Source: Synechococcus sp. AG-670-B23 (GTDB lineage: Bacteria; Cyanobacteriota; Cyanobacteriia; PCC-6307; Cyanobiaceae). Taken from it: a DNA stretch of 64,000 nucleotides. The position numbers and the translations under genes were made by a program. Under the pieces are notes generated by a model. The model was not told where the DNA came from. It saw only the letters and a list, made by a program, of their open reading frames with translations, and searched no databases. Numbering within the stretch: position 1 is the stretch's first letter; each line of letters begins with the position of its first letter. Positions 29,917-39,277 of this stretch are shown here, in pieces. Location of the stretch: contig QCSL01000001.1 in the NCBI GenBank assembly GCA_003209165.1, positions 1 to 64,000 of the forward strand. The letters are read 5' to 3'.

Positions 29917-30119
29917 TTATCTGGGACTAACGCTAATCATCAAAATCTAAAAAATTGCCCGTTTCGCTTGTTCGGTGCATAGATGTGACATATGACATAG
30001 AGATGTAAGTCGGTCTCGTGTAAGAACATATTTTTTTTGATGCACTGCATTGCAGTCCAGGTTCAGTCCAGTCTAGAAGCGATGAACGCAAAACGATGTT
30101 ATTTCAACTGTTTTAAGAC

Positions 30120-30150
30120 TTGCGTACCTGCTGTAGACACAGGTACGCAA
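30120..30150. repeat. Perfect 11-bp inverted repeat with 9-nt loop (possible ncRNA or terminator stem)
   Basis: TTGCGTACCTG-CTGTAGACA-CAGGTACGCAA. Confidence 0.75.
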
Positions 30151-30340
30151 TAATTTCGCGGGCGTTTTGACGTAACAAGGCGTGAGGTTGGCTCAGTCCC
30201 CTGTTTCTCAATCGGGATTTACTGCTAGACCCATAAAGAAACTCAAATTGGCCCGTTGAGAACATTAGTGTCTACTTGAGCTCGTCTGCGACGCGGCCTG
30301 GGTCTTAAAACTTGTCTCGGATGGGAAAAATTGGCAATAA

Positions 30341-30369
30341 AAAAAACCTGGTCCTAAGGCCCGGTTTTA
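30341..30369 (-). terminator. Rho-independent terminator downstream of apcD
   Basis: Minus strand AAAACCGGGCCTTAGGACCAGGTTTTTTTT hairpin plus U-tract. Confidence 0.8.
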
Positions 30370-30388
30370 AGCGATGACGAGCCTTGGA

Positions 30389-30883
30389 TCAGGTTGACGT
30401 TTGCATGCCTTGAATCAGGTAGTCGAAATAAGGTGATGTGAGTTTCACCTGCTGCTCAGACAAAAGGGCCAGGGAGGCGTCCTTCATGCACTTCATGGCT
30501 TCGACCATGCCTGGCATCGGAACACCCAGGCTGTTGTACATCTCGCGGGCGCCCACCAGGCCGATCTCCTGGATCATTTCGGTGCTGCCGGCAAGAACTC
30601 CGTAGGTGATCAGACGGAGATACCAGCTGTAGTCCCTCAGGCACTGAGCTCGCTGTCGCTGACCGTAAGCGTTGCCGCCAGGAGCGACGTACTCGGGTTT
30701 GCGACCGAACAATTGCTTGGCGGATTCGTCGACGATCTTCTTTTCGTTCTCGGTCAGAACCTTGACCACAGAAACGCGCATGGCGCCTTGGTCGAGGAAA
30801 TCCACCATTGTGCGGAGTTCTCCGCTGGTGGGATACCGCAGATCGTCATCGGCCTGGAGGATGAGATCCCGGACAACGCTCAT
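30389..30883 (-). CDS. apcD: Allophycocyanin alpha-B subunit
   Basis: MSVVRDLILQADDDLRYPTSGELRTM...APGGNAYGQRQRAQCLRDYSWYLRLITYGVLAGSTEMIQEIGLVGAREMYNSLGVPMPGMVEA. Confidence 0.95.
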   Translation of the reverse strand: MSVVRDLILQADDDLRYPTSGELRTMVDFLDQGAMRVSVVKVLTENEKKIVDESAKQLFGRKPEYVAPGGNAYGQRQRAQCLRDYSWYLRLITYGVLAGSTEMIQEIGLVGAREMYNSLGVPMPGMVEAMKCMKDASLALLSEQQVKLTSPYFDYLIQGMQTST

Positions 30884-30983
30884 GGAACTGGGCAGGCTTC
30901 GTGGAGTTTAGTGGTCTCGACCCGTTCACCAGACCCTTCACCGCCCGGGTGTTACGCCATTGCAATGGCAGGGTACCGAGAGC

Positions 30984-32381
30984 ATGACCAAAGTCGACAG
31001 CCCGAACAGCAGTGAACCGCGGCCGGGGCTCACCATCGAGCTCGAGGCTGTTGACCTGGACCGCGACGGCAAGGCTCTGGCTCGTTGGAACAACTGGGTG
31101 ATCGTTGTTCCCGATCTCTTGCCGGGGGAGCGCGCCACGGTTCAGCTGCAGCAACGCCAGAAGTCGCGCTGGTTGAGCCGACGCGTGGAGCTTATCTCGG
31201 CCTCCGAGGATCGGCGCCGTCCACCCTGCATCCTTGCCGATGACTGCGGTGGTTGCACCCTGCAACGCCTGGATGACCCCGCCCAAACCCGTTGGAAAGC
31301 CAAGCAGATTCAGCAGACCATGCAGCGAATCGGGGGCATTGATGTTCCCCCCGCGGCACCTCTTGTTGATGCCGACCGCTGCTTCGGCTATCGCAACCGC
31401 GCCCTGATTCCGTTGAAGCGAGACCAGGACGGTCGCCTGAAAGCCGGCTACTTCCGACCGAAGACCCACAAGATCGTCAACCTGAACCACTGCCCGGTGC
31501 TGGATCCGCGCCTTGACGCGTTGGTGGAACCACTCAAGCAAGACCTGGATGCAGGGGGGTGGCCGGCCGACCATGACCTGCTCGAAGCCCAGGGCCTGCG
31601 CCACCTCGGGCTTCGTATGGCCAGCGCCACTGGCGATGTGCTGATCACTTTGATCAGCAGCCATGCCCAGCTTCGAGGCCTTGAGGATCTCGCGCAGAGC
31701 TGGGTGCAGCGTTGGCCCGCGGTGAAAGGGGTCTGCCTCAACCTTCAACCCAAGGCCAACAACCTGGTTCTCGGTCGAACCACCCATTGCCTTGCCGGTG
31801 TTCCCACGATCGAGGACAAGTTCTGCGGCATCAAGCTTTCCCTGAGCAGCACCACCTTTGTTCAGGTCAATACACCGCAGGCTGAACGGATCGTTCAGCG
31901 GCTGATCGACTGGCTATTGCTCAAGCACGCCGGTGCATCCGTAGTGGATGCCTACTGCGGTGTCGGAACCATTGCTCTACCCCTGGCAAAGGCAGGCTTT
32001 CATGTTCAAGGTTTGGAACTGAATCCCGACTCTGTAGAGCAGGCTCGGCTGAATGCCATGCACAACGGCCTGTCCTCCCGCTGTGAATTTCATCCAGGTG
32101 ATGTGGCGGATTTGCTCGCCTATCAGCTTGAGAACTGCCAAGCCCTCGTTCTGGATCCACCCCGACGGGGACTCGATCGCCGCGTTGTGACCAGCATTCT
32201 TGAACAACCTCCCGAAGTGCTGGCTTATCTCAGTTGTGATCCCGCCACCCAGGCAAGGGATCTCAAAGTACTACTTGCACCATCAGGCCCCTACGAGCTG
32301 GAAACTCTTCAGCCAGTTGATTTCTTCCCCCAAACAACTCACCTTGAGTCATTAGCGCTGATGAAACGAATCAGCTCCTGA
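30984..32381 (+). CDS. rlmD: 23S rRNA (uracil-5-)-methyltransferase (RlmD/RumA family)
   Basis: CxxxxCGGC TRAM/FeS motif (CILADDCGGCTLQRL), VVDAYCGVGTIALPLA, LDPPRRGLDR, AYLSCDPATQARDL. Confidence 0.92.
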   Translation: MTKVDSPNSSEPRPGLTIELEAVDLDRDGKALARWNNWVIVVPDLLPGERATVQLQQRQKSRWLSRRVELISASEDRRRPPCILADDCGGCTLQRLDDPAQTRWKAKQIQQTMQRIGGIDVPPAAPLVDADRCFGYRNRALIPLKRDQDGRLKAGYFRPKTHKIVNLNHCPVLDPRLDALVEPLKQDLDAGGWPADHDLLEAQGLRHLGLRMASATGDVLITLISSHAQLRGLEDLAQSWVQRWPAVKGVCLNLQPKANNLVLGRTTHCLAGVPTIEDKFCGIKLSLSSTTFVQVNTPQAERIVQRLIDWLLLKHAGASVVDAYCGVGTIALPLAKAGFHVQGLELNPDSVEQARLNAMHNGLSSRCEFHPGDVADLLAYQLENCQALVLDPPRRGLDRRVVTSILEQPPEVLAYLSCDPATQARDLKVLLAPSGPYELETLQPVDFFPQTTHLESLALMKRISS

Positions 32382-34794
32382 GCTCGGCCTGAAACTGCTT
32401 GCTTAAAGCAGCCCGCACCTTGTCGTGCACCGGCTGGATTTTGTCGTCAGTCAAGGTTTCGTTCCTGCCGCGATAGCGCAGACGAAAGGCCTGGCTGACC
32501 TTGTTATCACCGAGTTGCGCACCTTCAAACCGATCCACCAACTCCACCTGCTCCAGCAGGGGCTTGCCCGCTTTGCGGATGGCTTGAATCAGGTCCGCAG
32601 CTGCACTGGAACGATCGACTACGACGGCAAGATCACGTTCACTGAAGGGCACGGTCGGGTATGCCTTGAAGGACGGGGTCCAACGGTTGCTGCGGGTGGC
32701 GGCATCCAATAGACGCGTCAGATCAAGTTCAAACAGATATGTCGCTTCGGGGAGATCCAGCTCCTCAGCCAGGGCAGGGTGGAGTTGACCGAAACAGCCG
32801 AGGGGACGACCCTCCAGGACCAGGGTCGCGGCCCGGCCGGGATGCAGTCGTGGATCGTCAGACAGGCGACGATCAGATAGCTCAAGTTGCAGGGTTTCCA
32901 TCACCCTGGTCAGAACACCACGGGCCTGGAAATAGTCCGGTGCCTGCGGTTTACCACTGGTTCTCCAGATGGAGAGGCGCCGATCTCCGCAAATCACGCC
33001 ACCGAGTACAGCTGTTTGGTTCACCGCTTTCGGTGATCCGCTGTAGGTGTTACCGATCTCGAAGACGGAACACCCGCGCTGTGATGCCTTCAGATTGCGC
33101 ACGCAGATCTGCAGATGTTCCTCCCAGAGATTGGTGCGCAGATGGCTGGTATCGGCGAGCAAAGGGTTACTGATGGCGATGCGCTGTTCTTGCTCTGAAC
33201 CCGGAACAAGGGACAGGGTGGTCACTTCCTGAAGGCCCGTCGCACAGAACAGCTGCCGTAAGCGCCGTTCCGCCTGCTGGCGCGGTGTCAGTACTCCTGG
33301 TTCAAGCGGATCAGGCAGATGAGTTCCGAAACGGTCGAAGCCGACCAGACGCGCAACTTCTTCTATCAGATCAACTTCACGCTGCAGATCTTGGCGTCTT
33401 GAGGGTGGCGCTATGACCTGCCACCCCTCGTCAAGGGCTGAGAGTTGACAGCCCAGGGCTGTCAAACAGGTCTCGATGCTGCGGTCGTCCAGATCTTCAG
33501 CGCCGTCCGCCCCGACGAGAGGGCCAAGTAGTTGATGCAGTGCATTGCGCCGCAACATCACTGGTGCGGGTTCAGCGGGGCCATCCCCACCAACCCAGCG
33601 ACCCATCTCGGTGCAGGCGAACTCCTTGTTTAACAACGCAGAGGCCCGAGCCGAACAACCCAGGGTCATCTCTACGGGCAAGCCTTTTTCGAAACGGCTG
33701 CTGGCATCCGTGCGCAACCCGAGGGCCCGGGCGGACTGGCGAACCCGCGGCGGTGCAAACATGGCGGATTCCAGCCAGATATTCCGTGTCTGGGCGGTCA
33801 CCCCACTCTCGAGACTTCCCATCACCCCCGCGACGGCCACAGGACGGTCATGACAGGTGACGACCTGAACGCGGCTGTCGAGGCTGCGCTTCTGATCATC
33901 CAGACCAACAAAGGTTTCCCCGTCGCGAGCGGGACGGACGGCAAAACTCTGGGCATCCACCGGTTGCCCGGTTAGTTGTTCCAGCGCATCGGCATCAAAG
34001 GCGTGGAGGGGCTGTCCCTGCTCCAGCATCACCAGATTGGTGACGTCGACCACTGCATTCACGCTGTTCACACCGCCGCGCTCAAGCTGCTGCTGCAACC
34101 AGGTCGGTGACTGCTTGGAGCCATCCACGCCCTCGATCCTGGTGATCGAGTAGAAGCAACCATCCATTTCCGTGGTCAGCGGTCTAGTGCTGGGATCAAG
34201 ATCGAGCTGGGGCAGGCTCAAGCTCCCACCGGTCAGGGCCGCCACCTCTCGGGCAATCCCGACCATGGACAGGCCGTCGGGGCGATTGGCGGTGATCGCC
34301 AGCTCCAAGACGGTATCATCAAGGCCCAGCAGTGGTGCCACTGGTGCACCCGTCGCAGGCAGCGTTGCCTGGAGCCCATCAAGGATGGCGATGCCGTCGG
34401 ATTGCTCCGTCAGGCCCAGTTCCGTCAGGGAGCAGATCATCCCGTTGCTGGCAACTCCACGGAGTTCGCCGGCCTTGATCGTCAAACCAACGGCGGGGAG
34501 GGTCGCTCCGACCATGGCAACTGGAACATGAATTCCGGCGCGAACGTTGCTGGCACCACAGACGATCTGGATCGGCTCCTGGGCACCAACATCCACGCTG
34601 CAGACGCTGAGCTTGTCGGCATTGGGGTGTTTGTCCCGTTCGAGCACGTGTCCGACAACAACGCCCTGGGCGCGCGCGCTGAGGTCATCAACATCGTCCA
34701 CCTCAAAGCCCGCCATGGAGAGACGCTCCGACAGATCGTCCACGGATTCATTCATCTGGACCAGCTGTTTCAGCCAGGAGATGGATACCCGCAT
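32371..34794 (-). CDS. pheT: Phenylalanyl-tRNA synthetase beta subunit
   Basis: 807 aa; [35 protein letters not shown]...tRNA-binding, B3/B4, B5 and FDX-ACB domains. Confidence 0.97.
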   Translation of the reverse strand: MRVSISWLKQLVQMNESVDDLSERLSMAGFEVDDVDDLSARAQGVVVGHVLERDKHPNADKLSVCSVDVGAQEPIQIVCGASNVRAGIHVPVAMVGATLPAVGLTIKAGELRGVASNGMICSLTELGLTEQSDGIAILDGLQATLPATGAPVAPLLGLDDTVLELAITANRPDGLSMVGIAREVAALTGGSLSLPQLDLDPSTRPLTTEMDGCFYSITRIEGVDGSKQSPTWLQQQLERGGVNSVNAVVDVTNLVMLEQGQPLHAFDADALEQLTGQPVDAQSFAVRPARDGETFVGLDDQKRSLDSRVQVVTCHDRPVAVAGVMGSLESGVTAQTRNIWLESAMFAPPRVRQSARALGLRTDASSRFEKGLPVEMTLGCSARASALLNKEFACTEMGRWVGGDGPAEPAPVMLRRNALHQLLGPLVGADGAEDLDDRSIETCLTALGCQLSALDEGWQVIAPPSRRQDLQREVDLIEEVARLVGFDRFGTHLPDPLEPGVLTPRQQAERRLRQLFCATGLQEVTTLSLVPGSEQEQRIAISNPLLADTSHLRTNLWEEHLQICVRNLKASQRGCSVFEIGNTYSGSPKAVNQTAVLGGVICGDRRLSIWRTSGKPQAPDYFQARGVLTRVMETLQLELSDRRLSDDPRLHPGRAATLVLEGRPLGCFGQLHPALAEELDLPEATYLFELDLTRLLDAATRSNRWTPSFKAYPTVPFSERDLAVVVDRSSAAADLIQAIRKAGKPLLEQVELVDRFEGAQLGDNKVSQAFRLRYRGRNETLTDDKIQPVHDKVRAALSKQFQAELRS

Positions 34795-34920
34795 CGGATC
34801 AAAGCCAGACAGCGCGCGATCTTAGGAAGTCCCCCTTGGAGTGCTGCTCAGTTCCTGTCAGGTCGGGGGGTAAGCTCGATGTTTGTCAATTCGCTTCGCA
34901 CCTGCGGCGCAACGTCCTTT

Positions 34921-35115
34921 ATGGCCAAGAACAAGGGCGTCCGGATCGTGATCACTCTCGAGTGCACCGAATGCCGGTCCAATCCCGCCAAGCGTTCACC
35001 CGGCGTGTCTCGCTACACGACGGAAAAGAACCGCCGGAACACCACCGAACGGCTGGAGATCAAAAAGTTCTGTCCCCACTGCAACAAGTCCACGCTCCAT
35101 AAGGAGATCAAGTGA
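34921..35115 (+). CDS. rpmG: 50S ribosomal protein L33
   Basis: [64 protein letters not shown]. Confidence 0.97.
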   Translation: MAKNKGVRIVITLECTECRSNPAKRSPGVSRYTTEKNRRNTTERLEIKKFCPHCNKSTLHKEIK

Positions 35116-35153
35116 CCTTGCAGGTCCGTCTTTCCTCCATCCGTTCCTGAGTC

Positions 35154-35375
35154 ATGTCCAGCTCCTTCTTCAAGAAGCGTCTCTCGCCAATCAAGCCCGG
35201 TGATCCCATCGATTACAAGGATGTGGATCTTCTCAAGAAGTTCATCACCGAGCGCGGCAAGATCCTTCCCCGTCGCCTCACCGGTTTGACCGCTAAACAG
35301 CAACGCGATCTCACCAACGCTGTCAAGCGTGCACGCATCGTTGCCCTTCTGCCGTTCGTGAACCCCGAAGGTTGA
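35154..35375 (+). CDS. rpsR: 30S ribosomal protein S18
   Basis: [62 protein letters not shown]. Confidence 0.97.
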
Positions 35376-35385
35376 TCCTCCGGCG

Positions 35386-37416
35386 TTGAACAATCCCATC
35401 CAACCCGGAGACACCGTCGCGGTTGTTCTTAAGGGTTCCCCACTCATCGGCCGTCTTCTGTCCATCAAGGGCAGCAAGGCGGTTGTTTCTTTTGGCGGTC
35501 AACGTCGGGATCAGGGCCTCCCCCTGCGAGACCTGATTGCTATCGATCCGGATCATCTGTTCGATAACAGCGTTCTGCCCGCCCCCGAGCAGGTGCAGGA
35601 CAGTGCCCCATCAGCCCGGGCCGTCGTTGAGGCCTGGCAGCTGCTTGAAACAGATCAACCAGGCGGAATGGCTCGACTCAGCCTCTGCGAACTGGGAGAG
35701 CTTGTACTGACACCCCTCAACCTCGAAGGTTTGGCAGCCCTCTGGAGCTGGTTGCTTGGGCCCCAGCAGTTGTTCCGCTGGAGGCGTGATCGCATGATCC
35801 AACCGCTCACCAGGGAGGAACGGGCCAGTCTGCGGCGCCAACGCCGTGCTGAGCGCCACGCGCAACAGCATGAACAACGGCAGCTCGCGTTGCTCCGGGC
35901 GGAGCGTGCCCTCAGCGACGATGAACGCCTCGAACTGGGCCAGGTTTGGAATGAGCGCTTCAGCCACTGGATTCAGCTGCTGAAAGACAATCCCGCGGCG
36001 GTGGGCTCCGACTTGGATCTCCAGCAATGGTCGGCACCGTTATCGATCGGATCTGATGCCGCCGATCTGCGGCAGTGGTTGAGCGTGCGTGGGTTGCTCG
36101 ATCCCAATGAGCCCATTGGCCTGAGAGGCAGCGTCTGGTCTTGCAGTTTTCCCACTGATCTGTTGGAGGAAGCGAATCGCCTCGTTGCGTTGTCCAGAGA
36201 GGAGCTGCCTGGGGATGAGCAGCGAATCGACCTCACCGACCTGGCCACCTACAGCCTGGACGATGCGGGAACCCGCGAAGTTGATGACGCGCTCTCCCTG
36301 GAGCGTCGTGGCGGCGTTGATTGGATCTGGATCCACATCGCTGATCCCAGTCGGCTGATCGGCATCGACTCCCCCCTCGATCAGGAAGCCAGACGTCGGG
36401 CCACCAGTTTGTACCTGGCGGAGGGTATGATGCCCATGCTCCCTCTGGAGCTGGCAGCCGGTCCCCTCAGCCTGCTGGCCGGGCAGCGTTGTGCCGCCTT
36501 GAGTGTGGCCGTTCGCCTTGATGACGATGGTGCTGTAACGGAACAACGGATAGCGCGCAGCTGGATCCGACCCCGCTACGGACTGACTTACGCCGACGGG
36601 GATGAGCTGATCGAGTTGGCCCCCCCGGGCGATGAATCCTTGTCGGATTTAGCGAGGCTGTTGAAGCAGCGCATGCGCTGGCGTCGCTCCAACGGGGCCG
36701 TCATGTTTGACCGACCCGAAGGACGCTTCCGCCGCAGCGATGCTGTACTGAGCCTTCAGGTTATTGATCCGTCACCCTCTCGATTGATGGTGAGTGAAGC
36801 GATGCTGCTGATGGGGGCAGTTGTCGCCAACTTTGGTCAACAGCACAAACTCCCGCTTCCATACCGCAGCCAACCTGCAGCGGAGTTGCCAAGTAGCGAT
36901 GAACTTGACCGCATCCCAGAGGGACCAGCGCGCGATGCGGCAATCAAGCGTTGCCTGAGTCGTGGCATACAGGGCACACGACCCATGCCCCATTTCAGCC
37001 TCGGATTGGCCGCCTATGTGCAGGCGACATCACCGATACGTCGGTATGCGGATCTTGTGGCTCACCGGCAGATCCTTGCCCAGCTTTCGGCTGTTCCACC
37101 CATGAGCGAGGAGCGTCTGGGGGAACTGATCGACGATCTTGACGACCCGCTTCGGCAATCCATTCAGATCAGTCGCGAGGATCAACGCCACTGGCAACAG
37201 GTTTGGTTTGCGGAACGTCAGAGCACCGTCTGGTCTGCCGAATTCTTGCGATGGTTGCGCCCCCAGGATCGCTTGGCCCTGGTTCATGTCAGCGACCTGG
37301 CAATGGATTTGGTTGGTTGTGTCGCTTCAACAGACCCTGCGCCAGGCGACACCCTGGAGCTCAAGGTGGGTCGCGCTGATCCCGTGCGCGGTGAATTGCA
37401 GCTTCAGATGGGGTGA
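35386..37416 (+). CDS. RNase II/VacB family exoribonuclease
   Basis: RNB motif DDALSLERRGGVDWIWIHIADPSRLI...SLGLAAYVQATSPIRRYADLVAHRQI. Confidence 0.93.
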   Translation: MNNPIQPGDTVAVVLKGSPLIGRLLSIKGSKAVVSFGGQRRDQGLPLRDLIAIDPDHLFDNSVLPAPEQVQDSAPSARAVVEAWQLLETDQPGGMARLSLCELGELVLTPLNLEGLAALWSWLLGPQQLFRWRRDRMIQPLTREERASLRRQRRAERHAQQHEQRQLALLRAERALSDDERLELGQVWNERFSHWIQLLKDNPAAVGSDLDLQQWSAPLSIGSDAADLRQWLSVRGLLDPNEPIGLRGSVWSCSFPTDLLEEANRLVALSREELPGDEQRIDLTDLATYSLDDAGTREVDDALSLERRGGVDWIWIHIADPSRLIGIDSPLDQEARRRATSLYLAEGMMPMLPLELAAGPLSLLAGQRCAALSVAVRLDDDGAVTEQRIARSWIRPRYGLTYADGDELIELAPPGDESLSDLARLLKQRMRWRRSNGAVMFDRPEGRFRRSDAVLSLQVIDPSPSRLMVSEAMLLMGAVVANFGQQHKLPLPYRSQPAAELPSSDELDRIPEGPARDAAIKRCLSRGIQGTRPMPHFSLGLAAYVQATSPIRRYADLVAHRQILAQLSAVPPMSEERLGELIDDLDDPLRQSIQISREDQRHWQQVWFAERQSTVWSAEFLRWLRPQDRLALVHVSDLAMDLVGCVASTDPAPGDTLELKVGRADPVRGELQLQMG

Positions 37417-39191
37417 ACGTGCACCCCAGTGATCCGGATCCAAGGTCCCCAGGGATTTTTGATGCCACGGAGGTTAAGCCGTTGGCCTGAGTGATCAGAA
37501 GCAGCCAGCCAGTGATGAACCGCCGGTTCCAGGGTGATTAGAGGCCAGATCTCCTCTGCCGTCTGCAACAGGTACCCCTCCTTAGCGTTGCCCCTGACCA
37601 CACCGCTCAGATCGATTTCATGACGCTGATTCGGTGCTTGATTCAACCCTGGCTGTTTCAGATCGGAGCTTGAGGCACCTGCAAGATGGCCCCTCGCATT
37701 CAGTTGATCCGGCTGAGCTAGGCCTCGCGTTTGGGCCTCGACCCAGTGGGGATGCCAGTGGGGCCAGTCCCAGATCGGGAGCACTGCAGCAGGGGCTTGT
37801 GGCTCGTGAATCAGTGCCAGTTGGATTTCATCGACCGCCAGATCGCCAATGGCACACCCCTGTCGAACGGCCAGGGCCGCTGCAAGACCAGCCGCCTGGC
37901 CAAGATTCAGAATCAACGGTTGAAGCCGCGTTGCCCCGTTGGCCATGTGGCTGACACTGAAGCCTTTCTCCGCCATCACGAGGTTCGTGAGGGAATCCGA
38001 GATCAGTGCATCAAATGGGATGCAAAAGGGTGTACCGCTCCAACGTCCGCCCCAACGCACACTCTTTGGAGCAAGCGGCCAGTCTTCCCCTGGGTAGTGA
38101 TGGTCATTGGCATAGGTCCCCACAGCGATGCTGGTGCAGCGTCCCTGGGCATCGATTGGGAGCGGTCCCCGCAAAGCGCCCGTCGAGATGGGCAGCAGGT
38201 CGCGTTCCGTGACCGTTGTTCGACCAATCAGCCGCCGACTTTCACGCCAGTACGGCATCAAAGCCAGGCTGGGGTCTTCTCCCGGAAAGGCGTTGCCGGG
38301 AGCAATCCAACCGCCGCTGCATTCCGACAGCGCAGCAAGAAAATCCTTGCTGTGCCCCTGCATCTCTCGGGCCAGCTGAGCACGAACCTGGCCATCAGCG
38401 CTGAGGGCTCGATCGAGGCCTTGATGCCAGTCATTGCCCTCCAGGGGCCAGTTCAACATCACGAGGCCCTCTGGCAGTCGGCCGTAGGTCACAGTTTTTT
38501 CGAGGCCGAAGTTGGCGGTGCTCCGATGAAATGGGCTCCGTGGAATTGCATCAACAGGGTGCTGAACCAGCTCCCCATGCAATTGCCCCATCACCACCCA
38601 GGTGGGTGACTGAATGGGTTGGTTTTGAAAGAAAGCTTCGCTCTCCAGCCGGGACTGTGCAGGGGCGCTGGGCTCATCCCATATTTCCTTGGCTTCCCAA
38701 CCCCAGCGAAAGGGGGCTGAAGTGTGGGAGAGCAGATCACCCAGGTCACTTCCATCAATAAAAACCTTCGCGGCATAGGTCTCCACCCCATCAGTGCTGC
38801 GGATCTTTAGGGAATGGATGCGCCCTTGGCAGCATTCCACCTCCTCCAGCATGGAGCCAGGACGCCACTCCAGTTTCGGCTCAGTAGCCACCCAACGTTG
38901 CAAGATCTGTTCGGCTGTTTGCGGTTGGTATCCAAAACAACTCACCCAGTTGTGGTCCAGGCCCGTCGGTTCCTCCAGCTCCAGCTGTCGGAGAAAAGCA
39001 CCCCAGAGTCCCGTCTGCCAGCAACTCAATTCATGGCCATCCGGAGCGCAGACTCCAGCCGAACTCACCATGCCCCCCAGCCAGGGGCCTGGGGTGAGCA
39101 GTGTCGTGTCAGCCCCTGATCTTGCGCTCTGCAGCGCAGCTGCGACACCACCACAACCGCCGCCCCAAACCACCACGTCGCGTTGCGTCAT
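37404..39191 (-). CDS. FAD-dependent oxidoreductase (FAD_oxidored family)
   Basis: VVVWGGGCGGVAAALQSARSGADTTLLTPGPWLGGMVSSAG; C-terminal ATRLQPLILNLGQAAGLAAALAVRQG. Confidence 0.85.
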   Translation of the reverse strand: MTQRDVVVWGGGCGGVAAALQSARSGADTTLLTPGPWLGGMVSSAGVCAPDGHELSCWQTGLWGAFLRQLELEEPTGLDHNWVSCFGYQPQTAEQILQRWVATEPKLEWRPGSMLEEVECCQGRIHSLKIRSTDGVETYAAKVFIDGSDLGDLLSHTSAPFRWGWEAKEIWDEPSAPAQSRLESEAFFQNQPIQSPTWVVMGQLHGELVQHPVDAIPRSPFHRSTANFGLEKTVTYGRLPEGLVMLNWPLEGNDWHQGLDRALSADGQVRAQLAREMQGHSKDFLAALSECSGGWIAPGNAFPGEDPSLALMPYWRESRRLIGRTTVTERDLLPISTGALRGPLPIDAQGRCTSIAVGTYANDHHYPGEDWPLAPKSVRWGGRWSGTPFCIPFDALISDSLTNLVMAEKGFSVSHMANGATRLQPLILNLGQAAGLAAALAVRQGCAIGDLAVDEIQLALIHEPQAPAAVLPIWDWPHWHPHWVEAQTRGLAQPDQLNARGHLAGASSSDLKQPGLNQAPNQRHEIDLSGVVRGNAKEGYLLQTAEEIWPLITLEPAVHHWLAASDHSGQRLNLRGIKNPWGPWIRITGVHVHPI

Positions 39192-39277
39192 TGGAGGGGG
39201 TTTGGGGCGTGGATCGCGATAGGCATGATCGTTAGAGTCTGACGTCGCTGCGGTGCAGCGGAGTTCGAATTTTTCTG

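Noticed and set aside
37731-38609. 292 aa plus-strand ORF opposite the FAD oxidoreductase
   Set aside because: Shadow ORF; the minus-strand gene has clear FAD-binding and C-terminal motifs.
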